Assembly (NCBI RefSeq): GCF_027409185.1
Contig: NC_084467.1
Location: 82,096,501 to 82,160,500, forward strand
Length of the DNA stretch: 64,000 nucleotides
From: Cynocephalus volans
Taxonomy: Eukaryota; Chordata; Mammalia; Dermoptera; Cynocephalidae
Direction: 5' to 3'
In this document: piece after piece, positions 35,096 to 46,135 of the stretch
How positions within the stretch are numbered: position 1 is the first letter of the stretch
How the letters are laid out: each line of letters begins with the position of its first letter
Notes under the pieces: model-generated
The model's input: only the letters and a program-made list of their open reading frames with translations
The model's database searches: none
What the model was told of the DNA's origin: nothing
Translations under genes and position numbers: made by a program

Positions 35096-36490
35096 CAAAG
35101 TAAATGTGAGGTGTGAGAAATGAAAACAAGCAAGTACAGAAAAATGACTCATTGGAGGGATTTACTAAGAAAGGAAGCAGAGAAATTGGACTAGATTGGG
35201 GAATGGGATAAGGGACTTTCTTGGTTTTTGTCTTTAATTTTTTTTTTAATATGGAAAATGTTATAAGATCTATGTTTATAAATGAGAAGGATTTAGAGGA
35301 AAGGGACAATGACAATGCAGGAGAGCATATAATTTCAGAAGCAATGTACTTGATTAAGAAAGAGGGCATGAGATCCAGTGCATAAATGAAGGGATTGGTT
35401 TTAGGAGCAGAGACCAATGTAACTGAAACTAATGCAGAATTTAGGTTAATAGTTTAATGATGAAAAGATGAGGTAGTTATCTATAGATTGCTTCAGTTTT
35501 CCCAGTGAAAATAGAATCTAAATTACCAGCTGGGAATGAGAGATGGTGCTGGAGGTTTCAGGAGAAAGAGGAAGTGGCAAGTAGTCATTGTGAAGCATGG
35601 GAGAGTGAACAGACTAGGAAAATGTAATGGGATTGCAGGGCAACCCTGAAGGCTTTCACGAGATTTGTGTTCAAGAATTTAAAAGTGAGGCCTATCTTAT
35701 GGATGGGTGTTTTTGCCCAGCTACCTTCAGCTGATTGGGTATAGGTGTAGATGAGGTAGACAGATGGTTTTAACCAGGGTTGGGATTTTGTCAGAAGTGC
35801 AGCAAAGTGAGAGAAGGGCAGGAGAGTTGAGGATGCGTGCATGGGAGTGATTAGCCACTGACCCTCTGCCCCTTGATGTTGTATCAGAAATGGGGACTTC
35901 TCATTAGCTTATTTACTTCTTAGGCCCTTAAGAAAAGAGGTCACTAGTTTGACTCTCCCCAGCAGTAACTAATCATACTTCCTACAAAGTGCTAACTGTA
36001 TTAAGGTTACTTTTACTCAATATATTAAATAATGCCTGAGAATCCAAAGAATTCTTTCTCCACATAGTCTTTATTCTGAGGTGGAAACATTAAGTGATAC
36101 CTCTAGATATATTACAATTTTGAAATTGTTAAGTTAACTCTACACATTCTGTTTCATTGTTCCAAAAATGCTTATCATGGATGTCAAATGTCTACCTCAC
36201 TGTGGTTCTCACCATTCAACTCCCGTTTCCAATTCCAAATTTTGTTTTCTGTCATCTCTTCTTCAACCTCTTACCCAGAATCTCTTCACCCCATTTTTCT
36301 TCCTTTGAATCTATCTTAAAACTCTCTTGGCCTTGTCTTGATTATGTATGTGTCCTTTAAACCTGTGAGGACTCATAGAGGATACACCCTGCTTCTTCTG
36401 CCTTGCTTTCCCACACAAGTCAGTTCTTCAGAGCATTCCTGTTCTAAGTAGTTTTCAAATAGTTTCTGGACTTCTAGCAGAAGCATAAAC
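35096..36490. other. No gene seen
   Basis: Mixed intronic sequence. A 167-codon minus frame at 34914-35417 and others have no domain and no coding signature. Parts of 35450-35880 look like worn repeat but were not assignable. Confidence 0.4.
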
Positions 36491-36712
36491 CAGGGTTTCT
36501 GAACCTTGGCGCTATTGACATTTGGGCTGGATAATTATTTGTTGAGGTTGAGGAGGAAGTATCCCATACATTGTAAAAATGTTTAGCAGCATCCCTGGCC
36601 TCTACTCATTAGATACCAATAGCAGTCCCATTCCTCCCCTGCTGCTGTGATACCCAGAAATAAATGTCCCATGGTGGGGAGGAGTCAAAATCGCCCTGGG
36701 CTGAAAACCCTG
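36491..36712 (-). mobile_element. MER20-type hAT MITE with 8-bp duplication
   Basis: Ends CAGGGTTTCTGAACC and GCTGAAAACCCTG are terminal inverted repeats. The interior reads GCTATTGACATTTGGGCTGG, TTAGCAGCATCCCTGGCC and GTCAAAATCGCCCTGGG, which is MER20 wording in reverse. Flanks GCATAAAC (36483-36490) and TCATAAAC (36713-36720) are the 8-bp duplication expected of hAT transposition, with one mismatch. Confidence 0.82.
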
Positions 36713-37064
36713 TCATAAACTGTTTTTTAACTAGTAAAGTTTGTGTATTTAACTCCAAATCTGGTGTACATATACCTGTATATAAACAGACTTTCTTTAC
36801 TTTAAATCTTCATGAAAAGTTGAATATAAGCTTAATATCTGTAAACTTTAAGTGATTTTTGAGTGAACTGGATGAATATACCTCTAATGATAGCAGGCCC
36901 TTGACAGGTATTTACTGAGTTGAAATGAATGAAGACAGCTTATTCTCAAGGAAATCTGCTAGTGCATTCCTTCTTAAAGCAGTTAACCTGTTCATTTAGG
37001 TTTTGTAATTTTAAAGTCTGAGTTTCTTCAAAGAAAGTGCATGTATGTACACACACACATACAT
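36713..37064. other. No gene seen
   Basis: Intronic sequence with no named repeat; a short CA/TA run lies just before the next element. Confidence 0.4.
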
Positions 37065-37150
37065 ATACGATGGTACCTCAAAAAGTTTGTGGAAGAATAG
37101 AATTAAAAGATACTGTGAATCTTTCCATGAATTTTTTGAAGTACCTATGT
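37065..37150. mobile_element. Palindromic MITE copy 1
   Basis: The left arm GGTACCTCAAAAAGTTTGTGG pairs with the right arm CCATGAATTTTTTGAAGTACC, with GAATTAAAAGATAC in the middle. It is the most diverged of three related palindromes (see 57821 and 58635). No coding sequence; presumably a non-autonomous DNA transposon. Confidence 0.8.
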
Positions 37151-37934
37151 GTAATGACTGAGCAATAATTTGTCTTAACTACCCTGTATGCATCTTTTCT
37201 ATGTTCAGTATAAAGCCATAAGATTGGTGAGCATCCAATATTAAATGGTATCTGCTATTAGCAGATAGAGTTTCTCTGAGGTTTCTATACTCAATTTTTG
37301 TAGAGTTTCTATTCTATACTTTGACATTAGCAAGAACAAAAATGGTAGGAAAATATAACTCAATTTGCACATAATTCAAAAATTTGACTATGTATTCAAA
37401 TGCTTATCTGCAATAGAAAATACTGTTTTTACAGAGACATTAAAATTTGTTTTAAAATATCTGATATTTTTATAGTTGCAAAAGAATTAAAATCACCAGT
37501 GGTCTAATCTATAATCTGTATCTGTAATCTCAAGGAAGGATAATTATTCCTCTTCAAAAATTTATACCATAGATGACAACACAAAGCTCATTTGAAAGTT
37601 AAAAAAAAAAAGTTAAAAGTTAAAAGTCAACAGGTTCTCCAGTAGAGTGGTCAAGACCTTGTGCTTTTATCATATCCAGCAAGAATACACAGTTGCTTGG
37701 GCCAGGACAACCTGCTTTTCTCACTTAATTTCATCTGGTAGCATGTTTAAATTAACTTCAAGAAGAGTTTGGGCACATGCCACCTTTTAAAAAAGGAATT
37801 CTTTCAAAGTTTGTTTAAATAAGACCAGGATTTTTGATATATTGAGTGTTTGATGTATGTTGTTGTATATGTGATCTCCATGGGAATTAAAAAATAGTCA
37901 ATTAAAAAAAGTCAAAAGTTTCTGTGCAACTATA
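37151..37934. other. No gene seen
   Basis: AT-rich intron. Nothing recognisable. Confidence 0.45.
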
Positions 37935-38185
37935 GTCAGTACTTAATAAAGTAACATATTGAATACTTACCATATATCCTTTACACAGATTCATTTACTG
38001 TTTTTAAAAACCCTATGAGGTAGGTATTATTATTAAATCCTATTTTACAGATGAGGAAAATGAGACATAGAGACTAAGTAGTTTGAGGAAGGTCCAACAG
38101 CTGGTGAGAGGTGGGATTAAGATTCAAATTCAGATAGTCTTGTTCCAGTACCTGAACTCTGGATCTCTGTTGTGCTGTCTACTAT
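37935..38185 (+). mobile_element. MIR SINE
   Basis: CCCTATGAGGTAGGTATTAT, TTTTACAGATGAGGAAAATG, AACAGCTGGTGAGAGGTGGG and CTGAACTCTGGATCTC preserve the MIR order. Confidence 0.85.
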
Positions 38186-39107
38186 GGAGATTGCTGATAG
38201 CAAATGTTCAATCCTGGACTAATCTTCATCTGCCACACAAATCTCCCAAAACAAACATGTGTAAGCTGAAAAGTGCACACTAATACAGATATCAGCTGAA
38301 GGAAAACATTTGGAAAGTAAATCTGCTGCAAAAAGTTAATGTTAACTGTTCCAGAATCAAGTATTAAGTTAAAAAAGAAAAAACCCATGAACAATACTGT
38401 TCTCTTCTACAACTCCTGCTAATTGAGAAAGAGTTGTATATTATTTACTTTAGTTGTGAATATTTCCTTCAATAAGGAAAAGATTTCTGTGCTGAAATCA
38501 TGTGTGTGATACATTCAACCTATTCCTTATCCTATTTTGAATTATGTACATTTTCCAGAGCATGGAAGAAAAAAATAGTTTTAAAAAAATGTTTTAAGGC
38601 AAAAATTGACTATTTTATTCAACACATATTTTTTGAACATTTACTACATACCCACACTGTGTGAGGCACTTTCTTAGCTAATCCTTACAGAGCTTTAAAA
38701 TTACAGAATGTAAATCACATTCTTCATACTTGGAACTTGATACAATAGCTGATAACTCCAAGTAACAACATTCTCTATATGTCAGTTAAAAACTTAAGGT
38801 TTTTGTCTTAGTTTCTTCCTGTTTATTTTGCCTGTGTCTAGTATTCTAATCCCTCTGGAGAAATGTGGCTCTAGTACCATTGTCTAGTTTCTGTCAACAC
38901 TCCAGATTCTGTCATACTGCTGTTCTTAGTACACCTCACTCTTTGTGGGGAGTTCTGCCAGGTAAACAGACATCTGAACCCCAAATGCCACTCCATTTAA
39001 TTTGCCAAAAGGCCTTATACTTGGAACTTTCGTTGCCCAGACAGACCAGAGTGGACATTTCTATTACAAGGAACTGCTTAAATTGTACCTAACCTTATAT
39101 ATGCTAT
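38186..39107. other. No gene seen
   Basis: Start of a repeat-poor stretch. No exon or RNA gene. Confidence 0.45.
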
Positions 39108-39265
39108 GAACCAATGTTCCTAAACTCAACTGTACATCAAAATTCCTGGGCACCTAATCCCAGAGACTGATTCAGTAGGTCTGGGATGAGGCTCAGGACT
39201 CATTATTTTTAAAGCTCCCTAGTGTTGCTTATCTAAGGATCAATGTTTTGGAATCTTTGCTTTGG
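39108..39265 (+). mobile_element. MER5A-like hAT MITE
   Basis: ATCAAAATTCCTGGGCACC, AGACTGATTCAGTAGGTCTG and GGATGAGGCTCAGGACTCAT are MER5 words, better preserved than in the copy at 23057. Confidence 0.78.
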
Positions 39266-41625
39266 ACAATATGCCTTGGACTGTTGATTCTCAAGTGCTA
39301 GTTCCATAACAGATGTTTTTCCAGTATTGTATAAAATGAGAAAAATATGCACTCTCTGGTGACTTTTTTATAAGCTACTTTTTTATAAGCTAATGTCAAA
39401 ACAAACATAAGGTTGATGATCTTTTGTCAGTCCTCAATATCTAATATGAAATTGTAATGATCCATGGAATTTAAAAGTCAGGAACCCCTTTCCTTAGACT
39501 ATTCGACTTCCAGGTAAAGTAACAAACCCAGGCCATTTTTCCAGGGGCCAGTTCCCCCGGTTTCAGTTGGCTGTCTACTCTTCCTGCTTTCCACCCCAGA
39601 TAGTTCGGAACTGTGCCCTCTACTTTTGAACTTGGACATTTGGTCTTTCTACTGCAGGGGCATTCAAGGTCTCCCAATTATGGGCACCACATGTTTAAAA
39701 AATTGATGTCTACAGGTCATATTAACTTCTGATTGATAATAATGATGATCTTTAGGCGGCAAGCCTATGAAATTAATTTTTAGTAATTTAAAAAAGCAGT
39801 AAAAATGCAGTAAACTATATTCATAGAAAAGTGAGGCTCAATACTTTACATTCATCAATTTTGATCAAATAAATAAGAATAGGTTTAACTATTATCAAGA
39901 TTTTCAGGATAATGTTTAGGGCCCAAGTCCATGCTAAAATTTAGATATTGCATCTTTTAGCTTTTATTTTAACAATTTCATGAAAGAGAATGTATTTCCA
40001 AGCCTGGTGGACACAAACATTACACAGAAATTAACCATTCAGAAATTCCTGGGAGTTATGAGATTTATATGGTCATACCCCAAAATTCCAAGAATATTTC
40101 TTCTTATGGGAAGTTTCATTTTGACTTAGGTCTTCTTTAATACAATAGAAATATAATTCTATTGTATTTTTATATACAGTCAAAGTGACAGGGAAGACAC
40201 TTGATGATTCAGACATAAAAGGCAGCCATTGAAACTTAAAGCAAGATTCATACATCAAAATTTGTAACTCTTCTAAATCTCTTTATTCCCTCTTTCTGTC
40301 CTCTACCTAAAGGAATGCAGTTCTTCATTTTATGATTTTACAGAACCTTGGCATAGTTCAGCAAGTAGAAATGAGTAAACCTCTAGTAGCCACTTGCTCC
40401 ATCTACATACCAGCCTGAGTCTTAATACCTTGCATACATCAACATTGCTCTTGTCTTTTTCTAGCCTATATTAAGTGGAAAGATGTCCAACTTTGTAACA
40501 CTTACAAATTACTTATCCTCCGAGAGCCTGTTCTATTAAATAAGGATAATACCACCAACTTCTTAGGGGGGTGAAAAATGACATAATACATATAAAGTTT
40601 CTCCACACATTATTCAGGGGAATGTACTTCCCTTCATATAGCTTTATGTTTTCTTACTGATGACCCTAGGGGCCCTACAGATTGGGTTTCTCAGGGTCTT
40701 TTAATTCTAAAACTTCCTGATTTAAGGAGGCAGCTTATTAAATCTGTAAACAAGTTTTCCATATAATAAAGTTTCCAGACTGTATTTCAAATCTTCTAAT
40801 TAGTGCAAGAGTAAATAATGGTTAAGGTAGAATTGTGGAAAAAAATAATAATCCTTCCTCTGGTGCTTGATGTGAATCATCTTACTTGTGTTACCGTAGA
40901 AACCGTCCTGATAAATGCTACAGTGGAAGAAGTGTATAACCAATAAACAGTTGAAACTTTCTTCCCTTTTGTTGTAGGTATCCTTTTACAATGAATAGTC
41001 TTGTCATTTCTGTATGTACACAAACTTTTTAATTTCTGTGTAAGCAGTTAGGCCCCAGAGGTTCATGTGTGCTAACTTTTTTTTATTTTTTATTTTGGCT
41101 AAATGTCTCAGACAGCCACTTGTTGGCTACTGCTCCCTCAATATTTTAGTGAAAGCACACTTCAAAACCAATCTTTATTATTACTACCAACCTGTCAATA
41201 ATCAGGTGCAAGTATCTAGCTACTAAATGAAGACTCCTATCTACTTTGGTATTAACATTATAAGAAAAGAAAACAATATGGTAACTGAAATGTTTAAGGA
41301 TGTTTAAGAGGGAAAATTAAGGAGACTAATGGCAATTAGTTGTGGGATAAAGTAATAATACTTAAAATTTTCAACCAGTTTGTTAAATAACACTTAGAAA
41401 CCTCTAGTTAATTTTACCCCTTTGTTAAAATGAATGCAGAACTAACCATCTGAGATGAGAAATTGAGGTTCAGAACAAAGTTTTCTTCTGAGCTGGGTAT
41501 ATAACAAAAACTAACAAAATGCTTTTCTAATTATAATACCTTTTAAACCTCTTATTATATTTACTTGCCACCTCTGAATAAACGGTCTATTTATGGGTAA
41601 TTGTTGGTCATTATCCTCAAATCTT
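39266..41625. other. Repeat-poor intronic stretch
   Basis: Over 2.3 kb without a transposon I could recognise and no exon-like segment. A small tandem duplication of CTTTTTTATAAGCTA lies at about 39362-39392. Confidence 0.45.
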
Positions 41626-41722
41626 TTTTTTTTTTTTTAATGAGATGACCGGTAAGGGGCTCTTAACCCTTGACTTGGTGTTGTCAGCACCACACTCTCC
41701 CAAGTGAGCCACGGGCCGGCCC
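41626..41722 (-). mobile_element. Recombinant-looking tRNA SINE monomer
   Basis: On the minus strand it reads GGGCCGGCCCGTGGCTCACT, then GGTGCTGACAACACCAAGTC, then AAGGGTTAAGAGCCCCTTAC and CGGTCATCTCATT, with an A-tail. The 5' half matches the left unit of the dimer at 1267 and the 3' half matches that dimer's right unit. Imperfect TCTCAATTCTTTTTT-like flanks lie on both sides. Confidence 0.88.
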
Positions 41723-41879
41723 TCTCAATTCTTTTTTGAAAGTAGACACAGGGAAATAAATTGGGAGACAAAAAAGAAAGTGATAGTCTGTCTATGTGAA
41801 ATTTCAGTCGATTTCATTTGAATAAAAAGCTACCAGAAAAACACAAGCATACCCTGGAAAAAATTTTTTGTTTGCCTTA

Positions 41880-42345
41880 TTTCCATCTCTTAGCTGCTAA
41901 ACTTCCTCCATGTATGTCCGAGTCTGAGCTTAAAGAACAATGTCCACCAAGCTGAGAAGGTATCATAAGACCAAAAAATGAAGCAGACCCCTCCATATGG
42001 TTTACAAGTAGTTTATTGTTATTATTGATGGGTGAGTTACTTACAGGGAACGTATTGGGCAGAGTATCGATCTGGGTGCTGCGCACCTGCTTTCTTCACA
42101 ACCCTGAGGGGGAGGAGTGGAAGCTTATAAGGGACTTTGAGACAAAAGTGGATTTATGCCAAAGAGAGAAAGGCTGCAGAAGTGGAAGATTCCCAGGTGC
42201 TTCGCAGCCACCTGTTGTAGAGTCACTCCCCTTGTCTTACACAAGCATAGTATTCTGTTCCTTTCCCTTCTTTGGTTGCTGAACAACCTGTGTAGGGGAA
42301 AGATTGAAACTATTTAAGCCAGTGCTCTGGAGTGAGTTCTGACCA
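41880..42345 (-). mobile_element. Possible LTR-like block
   Basis: Minus-strand AATAAACTACTTGTAAACC places a polyadenylation signal in a moderately GC-rich block. The composition change at about 41990 and 42300 suggests an inserted unit. I did not find TG...CA ends or a target-site duplication, so this stays tentative. Confidence 0.3.
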
Positions 42346-43379
42346 GCATTCCTACAATGTATGTACTTTTCTCCTAATATATCTTTTAATTGTTACTGTA
42401 AACATATGATTTATTTCTCATTAGTGAACAGAAACCATTCCTCTTCAGTTGACAGCCATTATTCTATAGACATTAAAGGTCTAGGTAAGAATTTTAATAA
42501 TCTCCCTTTAAACTTATTCTATAGATATATGTGTTAAGTACTTCATGTACAGTATAAGGTTCACTCCAGTGCTGTTTTAGGAGTAAAAAAGAATCATTTG
42601 TAAGAAGAATTCTTTTAAAAAATCTGAAATTATGTATTCATTTAAAATACTATGCATAGAATGGTATATTGAAATGAAAGCTAGTAGTAGCTTTTCTACC
42701 AGGTCACAAGCTAGTTTTTGAGGTTGAAAAAAGAATTATTTAGAATCAATATGAAAAAGACAAAATGACGATGTAAATTTAAAGTGCTGTTATTAATAGA
42801 GCCTAGTTTATGTTAATATACAAGAGAATTCATTTATTTGGTCATTTCCCCTTACTCAGTGCCTCCCACCAATATTACAGTCACATTAAGTCATATAAAA
42901 AAGAATATAGAACAGCTAAATCATGCATAAATTTTCTGAATATTTCTGCTTTTGGATCATGGGGACTCTTCTCATTAGATTAATGCATAATACTTCTGTA
43001 TCTACTGTATAAGAAATGTACTTTAATACATTAATCATAATTTCTTAATTCTAAATATTAAGATTTTCCAATACTACTTACAAAACTAAACCATAAAAGT
43101 TCTGTCTGAGTCAATTCTGCTTCTTCCAAAATATAGTAGAGCATATATAGATATAACAAAACTATCTCAACATTTAGGCATAATTATATGCTAAGAATAG
43201 TATGAGGTCACTCCTTGGAGTTACTCCCATGAACATGCCAACAACTAAGTATCCTGACAGATTAGATTAGAGCCAGGAAGCCCATTTGCTTTCTAAATAA
43301 TAAATACAGTCTAAGAGCATATACTTAAGTAAATGAACTGATTTGAAGCAGCAAAACAGGAAAAACTAATTAAGACATC
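42346..43379. other. No gene seen
   Basis: AT-rich, repeat-poor intronic sequence. Confidence 0.45.
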
Positions 43380-43515
43380 TGGATTCTTGATTCAGCTTTG
43401 TTACTTAGCCTTGTTACCTTGGGCCAATAGTTTAATTTCTAGACTTCAGTTTCCTCATCTATAAATAGAGAGGCTGATCTTTAAAGTCCCTTCTAGCCAT
43501 GAAAGCCTATGATTA
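43380..43515 (-). mobile_element. MIR SINE remnant, minus strand
   Basis: TTACCTTGGGCCAATAGTTT, CTTCAGTTTCCTCATCTAT and AAATAGAGAGGCTGATC are reverse-complement MIR wording. Confidence 0.75.
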
Positions 43516-44581
43516 GTTTTCCTACATACAGTGCACTCACCAAGTAGATTAAGAGTCTTGAAAAGGGGAAAGGGAAAGGCAGTCTAGAGTAAAAAAGGAA
43601 AATAAGCTCAGTGGGGAAAAAAGCCAAGAAATCAGAGGGAGACTATGCAAGAGGATGCTTAGCACCGTTTTAGAGAATTTCATTTTAAAAATATGAATCA
43701 TATACATAAAGACTAGAGCGCTCTTGACTCTCCTTTTTGCAAATTATGGTCTCTGGTCTCAGGATAAAATGTCAATTCTGGCGGGATGATATTTTATCCT
43801 GATGATACTGTGTTTGTTGTTAACAGTGTGAGGGCAGAGGAACCAGTGGTAGGAGAAGTGGTCCAGGGTGGCAGGTAGCAAGGACAATGATGAAAGCACA
43901 GGAACCCTGAGCAACGGCTAAAGAGTATAACATGAAGAAAGCTATATTTGAAGTAGTTAGCCCTAAATTCTAATCCTGGCTTTACTCCTGATTAACTGCT
44001 GAATGGCCCAGGGCTCAAGTTTGAGATCTTGGGAAGCAGAACAGTGCTGAACAGTAAAGAGGCTAATGTAAAACAGAAATGAAAGTCAGTAGGATCCCCA
44101 AATTACAAAGAACTATAAAATGAGAGGGCCAGGTAGGAAGATGGGTCATCAATATGGATGCTATGGTATTGTCAGAAATTATAGCATTAGATTAGGAAGA
44201 CGTTAGATAATACATAGGTATAAACCTTGCTTCACACAATGGATATCTTCTGAAAGTTTGTAAGTTTATTTTGGATCAGTTAAATCAATTTAATTGTGCA
44301 AAGAATACATATTATTTTAAAGGATTCCATAGAGAATAATTGTCCTGTAATTTAATTTTTTTTGTAAATACAACACATATATTGAGTTTGGTAGAAGACA
44401 TAAAGCCTGTATGTTACATGAGGTTCAAATATACAAATGTTACCACTAAAAATTGTTAACTACCATTACTGTATTTAACATTATTCTGGAGGCACTAGCC
44501 AATGAAATTAAAGAGAAGTTGTGATCATTTGATTAATAACTCTCCTTCCCACTAAGTGTATTTTTACTCACATCTTATCCC
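43516..44581. other. No gene seen
   Basis: A worn MIR-like piece may lie at about 43960-44040 (CTAATCCTGGCTTTACTCC). Otherwise nothing recognisable. Confidence 0.4.
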
Positions 44582-44922
44582 TAGTGCCAAGCTCAGCACT
44601 GATTCATTTATTGAATTAAGTACTGTGTTGAATGCTTTATTTATATTTTGTTTAATCTACTCATTTTAAAATTTTATTTCATTTTTTTTTATTGTAACAT
44701 AGTTGATTGTACATATCTGTGGGATACAAAGTTGAATATCATTACCTGTGTGTAATATGTGATGCGCAAATCAGGATAATTAGTGTCGTCAACATTATAC
44801 AATGTAATAGTTTTTCCTGACCCTTAACCAATTCATAGTGCTAAGCTCAGCACTGATTCATTTATTGAATTAAGTGCTGTGTTGAATGCTTTATTTATAT
44901 TTCATTTAATCTACTCACTTTA
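44582..44922 (-). mobile_element. L1 3' fragment between 87-bp direct repeats
   Basis: The 87 bp starting TAGTGCCAAGCTCAGCACTG (44582-44668) recurs as TAGTGCTAAGCTCAGCACTG (44836-44922), with about six mismatches by eye. Between them lie about 165 bp that read as minus-strand L1 3' end, with a T-run near 44691, AACATAGTTGATTGTACATA and GGGATACAAAGTTGAATATC. The repeat itself is the 5' part of a MIR. Confidence 0.75.
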
Positions 44923-45010
44923 GAGTCATGTAATTACTACAGTTTTACAGATGTGGAACATGAGGTTCAGAGATCAAGAGCTAGTAAATGACACTGAGCT
45001 GTGTGAGAGT
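44838..45010 (+). mobile_element. MIR SINE remnant
   Basis: From the second copy of the 87-bp repeat it continues through CAGTTTTACAGATGTGGAAC, ATGAGGTTCAGAGATCAAGA and AGCTAGTAAATGACACTGAG. Confidence 0.7.
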
Positions 45011-46018
45011 ATACAAAAAAGAATTAGAAATAAATCCTGTACTTAGAGTTTATAGTGTACTAAAAGCTGAATACATGTTTTAAGTGAACATAGAAAATGT
45101 TAACATACTATTCATGTATAATTGTTGCAGTATTGAGGTTTGGTCTGACGTGATATTTTAGTGCAGTGATGTATCGCTATTTTTGTTTGTATAATACAGT
45201 TATTTTGGAATTTAAGAAAATCTTAATCATGTGCATCTTGAGATGTGCCCAGCTAGTTATTAGAATTTCAGATTAAAAAACGTCACTCTTCTATAATTCT
45301 GTAATTTTCAAGAGGAAGAAGAAAATAATTGGTAAAGCTCAGCTTTGTAGCAGATTAATTCTTAATTTAATCCAAGGACTTTCTGAATAAGTTGAATATG
45401 AATATGAAAGTAGTGAAAATTATATTGGTGTTGGAATCTCCATCTCTACATGATGAAAATAAAAGAGATAAAGACCAAGCCAAAAATGCTTTTTTGAAAT
45501 AAAACCTACAGCTCTTTATTAGTAAAAGAAGATTTTAGTCCCTGTGAGGAAAATAAGACTAGTCAAAAGATTTCCTCAAAAGTTGTGCAAGAGATGGGAT
45601 TACTTGAAAAATAATGCATCAGAGGAAAATATGTGGTGTTCGCTTGTAACTGTCTCCTCACTGCTGCTTTCAAAGTTTGCCAGTAGCGGGAAAACTTTGC
45701 ATAAGTTTATGTACAATAAAAATGATGCTACTCATTTTTTCAGTTGAAATGAAATTTTATTTTCAGATTTCGTAGTTAAATGGTTGTCAGTATATGTACT
45801 GTTTAGTTCATTTTATAATATCTTTATTACATGTACTAGTTTATATTAAAATAAACATGTATGTTTCACATTCATATTTTATAAATGTATATTTGTATTT
45901 GCCATTTTGTAGTATATTTTAATTTTATATTTATAAAAATGTATTTGTATTTTAAGTGTTTTGATTTCACAGACTTTTTTATTTTAAAGGAGTTACTGAA
46001 TTCTTAACACTTAAAAAT
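45011..46018. other. No gene seen
   Basis: AT-rich intronic sequence; nothing recognisable. Confidence 0.45.
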
Positions 46019-46135
46019 ACTAGTATTAAAGTTGGTATTTTAGTATTAAATGAAGTAAATGCCAAAATAAATAAATGCTGGTATTAAAATTGGTATTTTA
46101 GTATTAAATGAAATAAATCCAAAATAAATACTTTT
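46019..46135. repeat. Two-copy tandem duplication (~57 bp)
   Basis: The unit with GTTGGTATTTTAGTATTAAA at about 46030 is repeated with ATTGGTATTTTAGTATTAAA at about 46090. Each is followed by an AAATAAATAC/GC end. Differences are few. Confidence 0.8.

Noticed and set aside
34914..35417. 167-codon minus frame
   Set aside because: Low-complexity Ser/Ile/Leu composition across degraded repeat sequence; no domain.
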